Positions 6,386 through 15,493 of a stretch of 17,188 bases of DNA are shown piece by piece (within the stretch, counting starts at the first letter, position 1; the number at the start of each line of letters is the position of its first letter). The DNA lies in the NCBI GenBank assembly GCA_013002285.1, contig JABDKJ010000074.1:1-17188 (forward strand). Direction: 5' to 3'. Origin of the DNA: Flavobacteriales bacterium. GTDB lineage: Bacteria; Bacteroidota; Bacteroidia; Flavobacteriales; JABDKJ01. The notes under the pieces were generated by a model that saw only the letters and a list, made by a program, of their open reading frames with translations, searched no databases and was not told where the DNA came from. Made by a program: the position numbers and the translations under genes.

Positions 6386-8788
6386 CTAAAACTCTATTAC
6401 TATGCCGATAGAAGGCAGCACTGTTCCAGCAGGATTGGCTACTTCTTTCAATAAATATCTGTTTGGATCATCCGGATCTATCATCGCTTGATCGTTCTCA
6501 TCTCTGATCACATCTACATAGGGCACATCTTCAAATTCATAGTTATAGACGTTCTCAATGTCTAGATAAACATCAAGGGTCCATTTGCTGAAGTAATACC
6601 TCTTGTCCAATCGCAGATCCATTTGATTGATGCTTTGTATCCTTTCTGTATTCGTTAGGTCATGGTTCAATACACCTTGCCCGGTAGCATTCCATACAGA
6701 TATAAGTGAAGACCTTTGAAGATCCCAAGGAGTATATGGCGCACCACCGAAAAACCTCCATTTCATCCCAAGCTCCCAATTTTTTTTGAATTTCTTTCCT
6801 CCCGTGAATGTGACTATATATCTGTTGTCCCAAGCCGCAGGAGCAAATTCACCTTCTTTGTTTGTGAATTCACTACGTACAAATGTCACAGCCAAGATCC
6901 CATATATCCCTTTCTTGAGTTTTCGTTGCAACAAGAGTTCCAATCCATAGGCTCTACCTTCAGAATCAGGAGTGACTTCATCATTGCCGACCACTCCAAA
7001 ATCGGCTCCAAGATTTGCCAAAGACACGGAGTCTCTGACTACAAATGGGTAGTCATCGTATTTTTTATAGAAGCCTTCCAAACTCACTTGAGTGTTATTC
7101 GGGAACTCCTTTCTGAACCCTGCGACAAAATGATCGCTCTGAATATACTTCACACCATTCGTACGATTCACCAGTTCACCTGAAAAATCTCGATATCCTA
7201 AAACAGTATAAGCTGGCAATTGATAAAATCTGCCTAGATTAAAATTAAAACTCCAAGATGGGGCGAACTTGTAAGACATCGAAAATCTTGGAGATAGCTG
7301 TCCCAATGGATTGTCCATTTCATCTGAATAGTCAGAAGCGTCTGTTCTCAACCCAAAAGATGTTTGGATCGTATTGTCTTTGAAAGCTCTGCTCACCTGT
7401 CCAAAAAACCCATACTTCATCAGCTTAATATCTGAATCGAAAACCACCTCAAATACAGACCCATCAAATGCGACATCTCTACGAAAGGTGCTGGTCAGGT
7501 AGTTTGCACTCTCAGCATTTACTCCATAATTCCATTTCCAATTGTTCTTCCTATGTGTACTTTCAAAACGGAATTTATTCTCTATCTCTTCTGAAGTGTA
7601 ATGCAAATTCAGGTCTTCTTCCAAGCCAGAATTATTCTCGTATTTGATAGCTTCATTGTTCAAGTGGTTTCGACTTAGGACGATAGTCTGAAAACTGGAA
7701 GTACCGAAGTGCTTGAAACTTAATCCCGTGGTATAAGACCATTGCGAATTATCAGGAATATTGCCAAGAGCATAAAGATTTCGCTCCAAGATCTCCGGAT
7801 CATCAATTCCTTCAATAGAACCGGGATTCAATTCAAACTCATCGATAGCCCCTAGACCCAGCACTGTCAATTCGTTTTTCTTATTGATCTTCAATTTGTA
7901 CTTGGCCTGCACATCGTTATAGGTAGGTAAAAATGGCAGATCCAAGGCTTCAAACAAAAACTGTAAATAACTTCGCCTAACAGAAAGTATCAGACCTGAC
8001 TTTGAACCCAAAGGAGTGTCTATAGTTAATCCAGCATCGCTGCTCCCCAAGGTAAAATTCAGATTTGTCTTTTCAGTATTTGCATCCTTTTGTGTCAACT
8101 CCATTACACTGCTCAGTGCATTTCCCCTATTCGCTGGAAAAGCTCCGGTATAGAGGTCTACTTCTTTAATGAAATTCACATTGATCAATCCTACCGGCCC
8201 TCCACTTGACCCTTGGGTGCTAAAATGATTAATGGTTGGCACTTCTATGCCATCCAGAAAAAAACGATTTTCATTAGGTGCCCCACCTCTGATGATTATA
8301 TCATTTCTAAAATTCGGAGTAGAGGCCACACCAGGAAGAGATTGAATAACCTTTGAAATGTCACGATTTCCACCGGGGTTTCGTTCTATTTCTGCAACAC
8401 CTATCGTTCGTAACGAAACAGGGCTTTCTTCTCTTGTTTTAAATACCTCTGACGTGATCACAATCTCGTCAAGGGTCTCTGAACTCTGCCTCAATGCAAT
8501 GTCATAATTGCTGACCTTAGAGTTAAAGACTTGTATCTCAAATATCCTACGCTTTTCATAACCAATGAAGGAAACTTCAATGTTGTAAAGTCCTGGTTCT
8601 AATTTATCAATAACATAGATTCCCTCAATATCTGTTACTGCGCCTGTGGTGGTTCCTTCCAGGACAACAGTAGCTCCGATTATCGGTTCATTCGAAAACT
8701 CATCATAAACACGTCCTTTTATGACCCCTTGTTGAGAACAGGAAAAAAATGGAACGAGGACAAAGAGGACTGACATCAGATGTTTCAT
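6386..8788 (-). CDS. TonB-dependent outer-membrane receptor
   Basis: This 800-residue outer-membrane protein probably imports a ligand through energy from TonB/ExbBD. A signal peptide (about residues 1-18) is followed by a carboxypeptidase-regulatory-like beta-sandwich (about 22-98, GVIKGRVYDEFSNEPIIGA and TDIEGIYVID). Next is a linker containing LDEIVITSE, a plug domain (about 115-230, with IIIRGGAPNENRFFLDGIEV), and a long beta-barrel ending in aromatic Phe (SIGIVIEF), the usual outer-membrane insertion signal. Cys17 (FFSCSQQ) resembles a lipobox but is more likely just before a normal cleavage site. No SusD-like partner, regulator or transport genes flank it, so the substrate is not predictable. 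It is monocistronic, convergent with the FKBP gene and divergent from trkA. Confidence 0.92.
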   Translation of the reverse strand: MKHLMSVLFVLVPFFSCSQQGVIKGRVYDEFSNEPIIGATVVLEGTTTGAVTDIEGIYVIDKLEPGLYNIEVSFIGYEKRRIFEIQVFNSKVSNYDIALRQSSETLDEIVITSEVFKTREESPVSLRTIGVAEIERNPGGNRDISKVIQSLPGVASTPNFRNDIIIRGGAPNENRFFLDGIEVPTINHFSTQGSSGGPVGLINVNFIKEVDLYTGAFPANRGNALSSVMELTQKDANTEKTNLNFTLGSSDAGLTIDTPLGSKSGLILSVRRSYLQFLFEALDLPFLPTYNDVQAKYKLKINKKNELTVLGLGAIDEFELNPGSIEGIDDPEILERNLYALGNIPDNSQWSYTTGLSFKHFGTSSFQTIVLSRNHLNNEAIKYENNSGLEEDLNLHYTSEEIENKFRFESTHRKNNWKWNYGVNAESANYLTSTFRRDVAFDGSVFEVVFDSDIKLMKYGFFGQVSRAFKDNTIQTSFGLRTDASDYSDEMDNPLGQLSPRFSMSYKFAPSWSFNFNLGRFYQLPAYTVLGYRDFSGELVNRTNGVKYIQSDHFVAGFRKEFPNNTQVSLEGFYKKYDDYPFVVRDSVSLANLGADFGVVGNDEVTPDSEGRAYGLELLLQRKLKKGIYGILAVTFVRSEFTNKEGEFAPAAWDNRYIVTFTGGKKFKKNWELGMKWRFFGGAPYTPWDLQRSSLISVWNATGQGVLNHDLTNTERIQSINQMDLRLDKRYYFSKWTLDVYLDIENVYNYEFEDVPYVDVIRDENDQAMIDPDDPNRYLLKEVANPAGTVLPSIGIVIEF

Positions 8789-8873
8789 CAGGTTTTATTA
8801 AAAACCAAATAACAGGAAAAAAGACAAATAGTTCATCGGTAAAAAGCCTTCAAGATATTGGATTCGATTTTCA

Positions 8874-8903
8874 TTGAAATCCACACCAATTAGTATACAT
8901 TTG
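8874..8903 (+). promoter_or_regulatory. Bacteroidota-type promoter for trkA-trkH
   Basis: TTG at 8874-8876 and TACATTTG at 8896-8903 are separated by 19 bases, a near-ideal match to the Bacteroidota TTG-N19-TAnnTTTG pattern. Initiation is expected about four bases downstream, giving a leader of roughly 17 bases before the ATG at 8925. The TTG at 8874 is also an in-frame possible start codon, but being part of the -33 element argues against that. The rest of the 136-base gap to the divergent TonB-receptor gene shows no clear promoter on the minus strand. Confidence 0.68.
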
Positions 8904-8924
8904 CCCAAGCACGATCAACAAATT

Positions 8925-10259
8925 ATGCGAATCATTATAGCTGGGGCGGGAGATGTAGGATTTCACTTGGCAAAACTTCTTGCATTAGAGAATCATGACA
9001 TTACCCTAATAGATGTCGACAGGGAAAAACTTGAGTACATATCAAAACACCTTGATGTAAGGACGATAAAGGGTAGCTCGACTTCTTTAAAGACACTAAA
9101 GAATGCGAATATCGAACGCACTAAATTACTGATCTCCGTCACCTCATCAGAGGAAGTGAATTTCACCACAGCAGTTTTAGGAAAGAGATTAGGAGCTGAA
9201 CGAACAGTTGCACGAATTAGCAATGTTGAATTCCTCTATAATCGAGATGAACCATTTATGAAGGAGATCGGAATAGACGAAGTCATCTCTCCTGTGACCC
9301 TTGCGGCAAGAGAGATCAAGAGACTGATCACCCATGCTGCACTCACTGATCATTTCCAGTTTGAAAGAGGCAAACTGTCCTTAATGGGGATCAAAATAGA
9401 GGAAGAGAGTCCGTTAAATGGAAAGATCCTGAGCGATGTGATCCCATTATCAGAACGCAAGTTCTGTAATGTCGCCATTCTAAGAAACAATGAAACTCTG
9501 ATCCCAGATGAGAATTCGCGATTCCATACGAACGACCATGCGTATTTTGTTGCATGTCCGGCTGGAGAAGAAAAGGTGATCAATCTTGCGACCCATAGCA
9601 GCCTCAACATCAAAAGAATAATGATCTTAGGAGGTTCCAATGTCGGATATCATGCCTCAAGGATCTTGGGGAAGCGCTATAAAGTAAAATTGGTCGACCA
9701 TGACAGAAAGCGCTGCGAGCAAATTGCCGAAGAACTAGGGAATGTCCTTGTGATCAATGGTGACCCGCAAGATATAGATCTTTTGAAAGAGGAGGGTATT
9801 GAGGAAATGGATGCAGTTATAGCTGTTTCTCAAAATAGCGAGACTAACATCATTTCGTGTCTATTGGCCAAAAACTTAGGTGTCGCTAAAACTATATCAT
9901 TAGTGGAAAATATCGACTACATCCAGCTTTCGCAAAGTGTAGGAGTAGACACAATGATCAATAAGAAACTTATAGCGGCAAATTTTATATTCCGATATAT
10001 TCGAAAAGGAGATGTTCTCGCCTTGGCGAGCATTCATGGTTCTGATTGTGAAGTGCTGGAATTTGAAGTCAAAAAAGGGAATAAGATACAAGACAAAACG
10101 GTTGGAGAACTTGATTTTCCCGAAGGCGCGATAATAGGTGGAGTCATAAGAAGAGGGGAAGGTCAAGTACCTGATGAGGGATTTGTTTTTCAAGAACGCG
10201 ACCACATTGTGATCCTCTCCAAACCGCAGTGTATTCACCAAGTTGAATCGTATTTCTAA
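8925..10259 (+). CDS. trkA: Trk potassium uptake regulatory subunit TrkA
   Basis: TrkA is the cytoplasmic nucleotide-binding ring that gates the TrkH potassium channel. The 444-residue protein is a tandem of two RCK units. The first Rossmann fold begins at the N terminus with GAGDVG (7-12) and the ribose-binding acidic residue Asp30. The second has GGSNVG (236-241) and Asp258. Each is followed by a TrkA_C-like domain (about 145-225 and 370-444). Two-unit TrkA is the proteobacterial/Bacteroidota arrangement, unlike the single-unit KtrA. The ATG at 8925 places the Rossmann motif right at the N terminus and fits the promoter just upstream. The stop overlaps the trkH start as TAATG. Confidence 0.95.
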   Translation: MRIIIAGAGDVGFHLAKLLALENHDITLIDVDREKLEYISKHLDVRTIKGSSTSLKTLKNANIERTKLLISVTSSEEVNFTTAVLGKRLGAERTVARISNVEFLYNRDEPFMKEIGIDEVISPVTLAAREIKRLITHAALTDHFQFERGKLSLMGIKIEEESPLNGKILSDVIPLSERKFCNVAILRNNETLIPDENSRFHTNDHAYFVACPAGEEKVINLATHSSLNIKRIMILGGSNVGYHASRILGKRYKVKLVDHDRKRCEQIAEELGNVLVINGDPQDIDLLKEEGIEEMDAVIAVSQNSETNIISCLLAKNLGVAKTISLVENIDYIQLSQSVGVDTMINKKLIAANFIFRYIRKGDVLALASIHGSDCEVLEFEVKKGNKIQDKTVGELDFPEGAIIGGVIRRGEGQVPDEGFVFQERDHIVILSKPQCIHQVESYF

Positions 10260-11716
10260 TGTGGCTCAACTATAGAATAGTCCTGAAGATATTAAGCCTG
10301 CTTTGGCTAATCAACGGACTTCTCATGTTGTTCCCAACTTTGTATTCGATCTATCATGGCGATGAAGCAATGATGGCTTTTCTTTATTCCACAGCTGCCA
10401 ATTTGACCATTGGCGGCTCACTCTTTTTTGTTTTTAAAAGCGCCTCAGGAAAGGACCTTAAAAAACGCGAGGGGTTTGTGGTTGTAACTTTAGGATGGCT
10501 GGCCTTATCCTTCACCGGATCACTACCTTATGTAATTGGTGGTGCCATTCCTGAATTCGCAAATGCCTTCTTTGAAACTATGTCTGGATATACGACCACA
10601 GGGGCTACCATTTTAGATGACATTGAAAGCCTTCCCAATTCCATCCTTCTTTGGAGAAGCATTACACAGTGGATCGGTGGAATGGGAATGATCGTTCTTG
10701 CAATTGCGATACTACCGATCCTTGGATTTGGTAGCATGAGACTTTTTTCTGCAGAAGCACCTGGGATCTCTCCTGACAAGATCACTCCTAGAATTGCCGA
10801 TACTGCTAAGAGACTTTGGCTTTTATATGTGTTATTAACGGTATTGGAGTGTATTCTCTTGAAATTTGCGGGAATGGGTCTCTTTGACGCGGTGAACCAT
10901 AGTCTTACTACAATCTCAACCGCTGGATTTTCTACAAAACAAGCAAGTATTGGGCATTTTGATTCAGCTGCTATTCAATACATTATTACATTTTTCATGA
11001 TCATCGGGGGAACTAGTTTTATTCTTGTTTATACAGCGGCAACAGGTCGAGTCAAGAATATATTTAAGAATGAGGAATGGCGATTCTATGCGGCAATTTT
11101 ATCCAGCTTTACCGTATTTGTTGGGCTGAGCCTTTTTATTTTCCATGATACTTCAGCTGAATTAGCTTTTAGAAAAGCACTTTTTCAAGTTGTATCCATT
11201 GTCACCACCACAGGCTATACCACCGCTGATTATTCACTTTGGGGGCACACCAATTTAATGATCATTTTCATGCTGATGTTCGTAGGAGGATCAGCGGGTT
11301 CTACTTCAGGTGGGGTAAAAGTCATAAGACATTTGATCTTGGTCAAGAACAGTTTCACTGAATTGAGAAGACAAATGCATACGAATGCTGTTATACCAGT
11401 AAGGTTAAATGGAAAAGCCCTTTCTTCCAACGTAACTGCAACCGTTTTGGCTTTTATTATGATCTATGTTCTTGTGTTCGTGGTGGCCTCAATTTTCCTT
11501 TCTGCCACGGGTTTAAATTTTGAAACAGCAATTGGTGCAGTAGCCGCTTGCTTAGGGAATGTAGGACCCGGCATTGCTGATGTAGGACCGTCTAATTCCT
11601 ATTCTGGCTTGAGCAGTATTGCAAAATGGGCTTTATGTTTTCTCATGCTTTTAGGTAGGCTCGAGTTGTTTACGATAATGGTGCTATTCACACCCTATTT
11701 CTGGGTCAAGAGATAG
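10259..11716 (+). CDS. trkH: Trk potassium uptake channel subunit TrkH
   Basis: This 485-residue inner-membrane protein forms the potassium-conducting pore. Four pore-loop selectivity filters appear in order: TTTGAT (Gly115), TAGFST (Gly223), TTTGYTT (Gly319) and LGNVGPG (Gly433 region), each between hydrophobic helices. The segment SAEAPGISPDKITPRIADTAKRLW is characteristic of TrkH rather than KtrB. The ATG shares one base with the trkA stop codon, so the subunits are likely made in coupled fashion. The conserved intracellular-gate region with glycines and serines (GGSAGSTSGG) precedes the last membrane repeat. Its TAG is immediately adjacent to the stop codon of the convergent phosphohexomutase gene. 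Confidence 0.96.
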   Translation: MWLNYRIVLKILSLLWLINGLLMLFPTLYSIYHGDEAMMAFLYSTAANLTIGGSLFFVFKSASGKDLKKREGFVVVTLGWLALSFTGSLPYVIGGAIPEFANAFFETMSGYTTTGATILDDIESLPNSILLWRSITQWIGGMGMIVLAIAILPILGFGSMRLFSAEAPGISPDKITPRIADTAKRLWLLYVLLTVLECILLKFAGMGLFDAVNHSLTTISTAGFSTKQASIGHFDSAAIQYIITFFMIIGGTSFILVYTAATGRVKNIFKNEEWRFYAAILSSFTVFVGLSLFIFHDTSAELAFRKALFQVVSIVTTTGYTTADYSLWGHTNLMIIFMLMFVGGSAGSTSGGVKVIRHLILVKNSFTELRRQMHTNAVIPVRLNGKALSSNVTATVLAFIMIYVLVFVVASIFLSATGLNFETAIGAVAACLGNVGPGIADVGPSNSYSGLSSIAKWALCFLMLLGRLELFTIMVLFTPYFWVKR

Positions 11717-13129
11717 TTAGGCAAATTCTGCACAGCCGATCTCTTCCAGCGTTGCTTCAAGTATTTTAGCTGCTGCTAGTTTATCAGGGGCTTCTACATA
11801 GATCCTCAATACTGGTTCAGTTCCACTTGGCCTTATCATAACCCACTCTTCTTCAGAAAGCCAATATTTATAACCATCTAAAGTTTCGATGTTCTGAACT
11901 TGGTATGTGCCAAAACTCTTAATGAGATCTTTATTGCATTTATTGATGACTTCTTCCTTCAGATCTTGGGCGATCTTTAGATCTGTTCTATTAAAATAGA
12001 ATACACCTACAATAGCATAGACCTCATTGATCAATTCGTTGATGCTTTTCTTTTCATTCACCATCCATTCCAAAATAGTGAGTGCCGACCAGATCCCATC
12101 TCGCTCGGGTACATGGTCGCTAATGGCAATTCCGCCACTCTCCTCCCCTGCGAGCATAACATCTTCCGTTATCATTATCTTGCTCGCATGTTTGAATCCG
12201 ATCTTTACGATATCCAAAGGCAAACTATAGTGCTTACATAGCTTTGTGATCTTGCTTACAGAAGAAAAAGCTGTTACCACTTTTCCCTTCATCTTTTTAT
12301 ATGCAGACAAATAGTGGATCAGCAGAAGGATCACATGATGACTATCGATGTAGTTCCCATTTCCATCAAAAAGAGCTATACGATCGGCATCACCATCGTT
12401 GGCCACACCCAGATCATATTGGTCACTCTTCTTTAGATGATCGCAAAATTCAGATAAATTCTTCAATACGGGTTCCGGAGACACTCCGTTGAATGTCGGA
12501 TTCACTTCTCCATGCATTATATAAGCTTCCGGTAAAAGATTTCGCCATACATTCTGGCCAGAGCCGAACATGGAGTCAACACCTATCTTCACCCCAGAAT
12601 TTCTGATCGCATTAATATCAAAACGCTTTCTTAAGGCCTCCAGATAAAGCTCTTCTATATCTAATTCTGTACAAAAATTGGTCTCTAAAGAAAGATGGTC
12701 AATGTCAAAGTCCAGACTTTCTGGAACTAGTCTTTCAATTTCAGCCAAGTTGTTTTCTTGCATTGGCCCACCAAATGAACCTTTCAATTTATAACCGTTA
12801 TAACTTGGAGGGTTATGAGAAGCCGTTATCACCACTCCACAAACACATCCGAGATCACGAGTTGCCATGGCAACAGCTGGAGTAGAGACAAATGATGGTG
12901 CCATATAGACCTGGATCTCATGCCTTACAAAAACCTTTGCTACAGTTTCAGCAAATAATGATCCATTGAAGCGACAGTCATAACCCAATGCAATTTTAGA
13001 TTCATTGCTTTGTTTCAAAGCCCACTGTGCAACTCCTTCACTTAAGCGAGCCACATTTTCTACAGTATATTCTCTGCCTATTATCGCGCGCCAACCATCG
13101 GTACCAAATTTAATTTGCTTCGTGATCAT
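11717..13129 (-). CDS. Phosphoglucomutase/phosphomannomutase family protein
   Basis: This 470-residue alpha-D-phosphohexomutase interconverts hexose 1- and 6-phosphates through a phosphoserine. All four motifs are visible: the catalytic serine loop TASHNP (Ser104), the magnesium-binding DGDADR (245-250), the sugar-binding GEESGG (328-333), and the phosphate-binding RPSGTEP (433-439). GEESGG and the size suggest a glucose/mannose mutase rather than GlmM, but substrate preference cannot be fixed from sequence. It is the last gene of the dapF-GNAT-mltG unit, and its start overlaps the mltG stop as ATGA. It could supply sugar phosphates for glycans or glycogen. It is convergent with trkH, with no base between the two stop codons. 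Confidence 0.93.
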   Translation of the reverse strand: MITKQIKFGTDGWRAIIGREYTVENVARLSEGVAQWALKQSNESKIALGYDCRFNGSLFAETVAKVFVRHEIQVYMAPSFVSTPAVAMATRDLGCVCGVVITASHNPPSYNGYKLKGSFGGPMQENNLAEIERLVPESLDFDIDHLSLETNFCTELDIEELYLEALRKRFDINAIRNSGVKIGVDSMFGSGQNVWRNLLPEAYIMHGEVNPTFNGVSPEPVLKNLSEFCDHLKKSDQYDLGVANDGDADRIALFDGNGNYIDSHHVILLLIHYLSAYKKMKGKVVTAFSSVSKITKLCKHYSLPLDIVKIGFKHASKIMITEDVMLAGEESGGIAISDHVPERDGIWSALTILEWMVNEKKSINELINEVYAIVGVFYFNRTDLKIAQDLKEEVINKCNKDLIKSFGTYQVQNIETLDGYKYWLSEEEWVMIRPSGTEPVLRIYVEAPDKLAAAKILEATLEEIGCAEFA

Positions 13130-14154
13130 CTGTAGATCTTTCGTTTGTTCAGTTCGTTTTGATAGGCTTTCGCATGCAAGTTATGTTCTTTTAGCGAAGT
13201 CGAAAAATGATGATAACCTGAAAAATCCTTTTTAGCACACATGAAAATATATGCGTGTTTTTCTGCATTCAATACAGCATCTACGGCTCTTATATCGGGC
13301 ATTCGTATGGGACCAGGGGGTATGCCAGCATGATGATACGTGTTGTATGGGTTCTTTTTCGTGCTTTCTTTATGTTCATTCAAAACACGATTAACGGTAA
13401 AGTCACCTATTGCAAATTTTATCGTGGGGTCAGACTCGAGAGCCATACCCCTTCTTACCCTATTCAAATATAGCCCAGCGATCCTAGGCCATTCCTCTGG
13501 ATGTCCCATTTGCTCCTCCTGTGTGATCGATGCAATGGTCACGATCTCGCTTTCTGTCAAATTCAAAGCTTTAGCCTTTGCCTTTCTATCCCTATTCCAA
13601 AACTTTTTAAACTCAGAGGCAAAGCGCTGAACTACTTCTTCAGGACTTTTCGTCCAATAGATCTCATAGGTGTTTGGGAGAAATAATGTATAGTATTTTT
13701 CTTTGCTGAATCCATAATGTTGGCGAATACTATCGTTGTTCAGGACAGCCAAAAATTCTAAAGAATCTGCCTGCATCTGACTACCTAAGACTCCCGCCAA
13801 TTCCGGAAATGTTCGAACAGAGTTTACAATAAGCTTAATAGGAACTTGCCCGCCAGCCCGCAACATATTCACAAGAGCGTTGGTACTCATGCCATCTTCT
13901 AATCGATATTTTCCTGGTTTAACTCTTCCACTAAAATCTTTCAGGTCTTTCACCACTTCCAATGCAGAGGGGTCTTTCAAATATGGACTCAGTTTTTCTT
14001 TTACCTTTTCCCAGTCATCACCATTTTCAATGGTTACGACCTCTGTTTTCAGTTTTAGATCCACATTCCCATCATAGATCTTAGAGTAGGTTCGATATGC
14101 ATATATACCTCCTACGAGCCCCAGTAACAATAAAATGATCAGTAGCTTTTTCAT
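13126..14154 (-). CDS. mltG: Endolytic murein transglycosylase MltG
   Basis: MltG cuts nascent glycan strands at the outer face of the inner membrane and thereby ends strand elongation. The 342-residue protein has one N-terminal membrane anchor (residues 3-20), a LysM-like region (about 38-110), and the YceG catalytic domain. The core segment ASITQEEQ (208-215) aligns with the ASIVEKET of other members, so Glu214 is the probable catalytic acid. It is followed by the diagnostic LYLNRVRRGMALESDPT (228-244) and GIPPGPI (277-283). The Q-E-E-Q version is a little unusual but keeps the conserved glutamate. The start codon directly follows the GNAT stop (no gap). The 3' end overlaps the mutase start. 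Confidence 0.95.
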   Translation of the reverse strand: MKKLLIILLLLGLVGGIYAYRTYSKIYDGNVDLKLKTEVVTIENGDDWEKVKEKLSPYLKDPSALEVVKDLKDFSGRVKPGKYRLEDGMSTNALVNMLRAGGQVPIKLIVNSVRTFPELAGVLGSQMQADSLEFLAVLNNDSIRQHYGFSKEKYYTLFLPNTYEIYWTKSPEEVVQRFASEFKKFWNRDRKAKAKALNLTESEIVTIASITQEEQMGHPEEWPRIAGLYLNRVRRGMALESDPTIKFAIGDFTVNRVLNEHKESTKKNPYNTYHHAGIPPGPIRMPDIRAVDAVLNAEKHAYIFMCAKKDFSGYHHFSTSLKEHNLHAKAYQNELNKRKIYR

Positions 14155-14670
14155 CTACAGTATTATCTGATACATACATTCATTTTCATAGCCATTCTCT
14201 CGTTTCACCCATTCCAACTTTTCTCCGCATTTTTTAAAACCAGCTTTTTCGAAAAGAGCAATACTCTCTATATTACTCTTCAAAATATTCGCGTAAAGTT
14301 GATGTAGGTTAAGGACTTCACGAGCATATACCTTAACGATCTCCAAGCTGTCAAAGCCAAAGCCTCTCTTTCGGTCTTCATTTTCAGCGATCAAAATACC
14401 AAGGCCAGCGCGTTTATTCAATGTATCAAGATCAAAAATATCCAAAGTTCCTATAGCCTTGCTCTGCAAGTTCAATTCTATCATTAGCCTTAGCTGAAGG
14501 TCCAGATATATGTCCTTTACATTCTCAATAAAGGCCTTGATATCTTCCCTAGAATAAGGTCTTGTAGTTTGGCTCAAATGCCAATGCCTACGGTCGTTTT
14601 CCCACTTGTACAAAAGCTCTAGGTCGCTCGGCACCATTTCCCTCAGTCCAATTCGTTCTCCCCTAAGCAT
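14155..14670 (-). CDS. GNAT-family N-acetyltransferase (RimJ/SpeG-like)
   Basis: This 171-residue acetyl-CoA-dependent acetyltransferase has an acceptor-side N-terminal half (REMVPSDLELLYKWEND), the acetyl-CoA pyrophosphate-binding motif RKRGFG (100-105), and the terminal elements NLHQLYANIL and SIALFEKAGF. It resembles RimJ/RimL and diamine acetyltransferases (SpeG-like). The acceptor could be a protein N terminus, an amine or a small metabolite, and the sequence does not decide. Its start overlaps the dapF stop by eight bases and its stop abuts the mltG start. The dapF-GNAT-mltG order is familiar from Flavobacteria, so it probably belongs to the same transcript. Whether it has a cell-wall role is unknown. 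Confidence 0.88.
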   Translation of the reverse strand: MLRGERIGLREMVPSDLELLYKWENDRRHWHLSQTTRPYSREDIKAFIENVKDIYLDLQLRLMIELNLQSKAIGTLDIFDLDTLNKRAGLGILIAENEDRKRGFGFDSLEIVKVYAREVLNLHQLYANILKSNIESIALFEKAGFKKCGEKLEWVKRENGYENECMYQIIL

Positions 14671-15427
14671 CTAATTCTCCTTCATAAACTTTCTTCGCGG
14701 GACCACATAACCAGATATCCTTGAATACATTACCATCGCGAACGTATTTTACCAAAAGTTTGCCTCCTTTTGTTTCCACATAGATCTCCCCTTCATTCCC
14801 ATTTGCATGCGCAAGAGCTGCGGCAGTTACACCCGTTCCACATGAAAGCGTTTCACCCTCTACACCTCTCTCATAAGTGCGCATTTTTATTCCTGTGGGA
14901 ATAGTCTCTACAAAATTCACATTTATACCTTTTTCTTTGAAAGGTTCTGAGTAACGTATCTGGCGGGCCCTTTCAATGAGATCAATGTCATCAGCGTTTT
15001 CTACTTTTTCGATCAAATGTGGTGAACCCGTATCCAGGATCAGATACTCTCCTTGCTTTTTTATCTCAATTACATCGTTCATTTTTACATATACCATCTC
15101 GCCCTCGCTGTATCCCTCATGCATTCCATTGATCGCATTAAAACGAGCCCCTTTTTCTATAATGCCATTATCGACCGCGAATTGTATGATACATCTACTC
15201 CCATTTCCACAAAAACTCTGACTGAAGTCTGGATTATAGAAATTCATATAGAATTCCGCTGCATCGTCTTTTTCAAGAAGTATCAAGCCATCGGAACCAA
15301 TACCAAACTTCCTGTCACATAGATTTCTTACGAGTAACTCATTGTCAGAAGGAAAATGGCCATTCCTATTATCGACAACTATAAAGTCATTTCCTGTTCC
15401 TTGATATTTTTGAAATCGTATCTTCAT
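14663..15427 (-). CDS. dapF: Diaminopimelate epimerase
   Basis: DapF converts LL- to meso-diaminopimelate, the precursor of lysine and the cross-linking residue of peptidoglycan, without cofactor. The 254-residue protein begins MKIRFQKYQGTGNDF, the normal family start. The two catalytic cysteines are visible as FCGNGSRC (Cys73) and SCGTGVTA (Cys196), with the conserved EGETLSCGTG phosphate-like loop. A TTG 15 bases further upstream (15442) would add only MERIH and lies inside the likely promoter, so the ATG at 15427 was chosen. It is the first gene of the minus-strand unit dapF-GNAT-mltG-phosphohexomutase. Confidence 0.95.
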   Translation of the reverse strand: MKIRFQKYQGTGNDFIVVDNRNGHFPSDNELLVRNLCDRKFGIGSDGLILLEKDDAAEFYMNFYNPDFSQSFCGNGSRCIIQFAVDNGIIEKGARFNAINGMHEGYSEGEMVYVKMNDVIEIKKQGEYLILDTGSPHLIEKVENADDIDLIERARQIRYSEPFKEKGINVNFVETIPTGIKMRTYERGVEGETLSCGTGVTAAALAHANGNEGEIYVETKGGKLLVKYVRDGNVFKDIWLCGPAKKVYEGELDA

Positions 15428-15439
15428 GTGGATCCGTTC

Positions 15440-15470
15440 CAAAATTAGGATAGATCTTCTTGTTCACCAA
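15440..15470 (-). promoter_or_regulatory. Bacteroidota-type promoter for the dapF operon
   Basis: On the minus strand, TTG (15470-15468) and TAATTTTG (15447-15440) are separated by 20 bases and match TTG-N(19-21)-TAnnTTTG. Initiation about four bases beyond the -7 element leaves a leader of only about nine bases before the dapF ATG at 15427. Short leaders are compatible with the weak use of Shine-Dalgarno sequences in this phylum. This is the only promoter-like pattern I can see for the four-gene unit. Confidence 0.6.
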
Positions 15471-15493
15471 CAAAATAATTTTGCAAAAAAAAC

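Noticed and set aside
6716..7183. 155-codon plus-strand frame inside the TonB-receptor gene
   Set aside because: It is antisense to a continuous 800-codon receptor and shows no domain-like pattern.
8874..8924. TTG-initiated N-terminal extension of TrkA
   Set aside because: TrkA normally begins directly with the Rossmann strand (MRIIIAGAGD), and the extension overlaps the apparent promoter.
15476..15483. TAATTTTG on the plus strand as the htrA promoter
   Set aside because: The nearest TTG (15460-15462) is only 13 bases upstream, too short for the usual 19-21 spacing, so it was not listed as a promoter.
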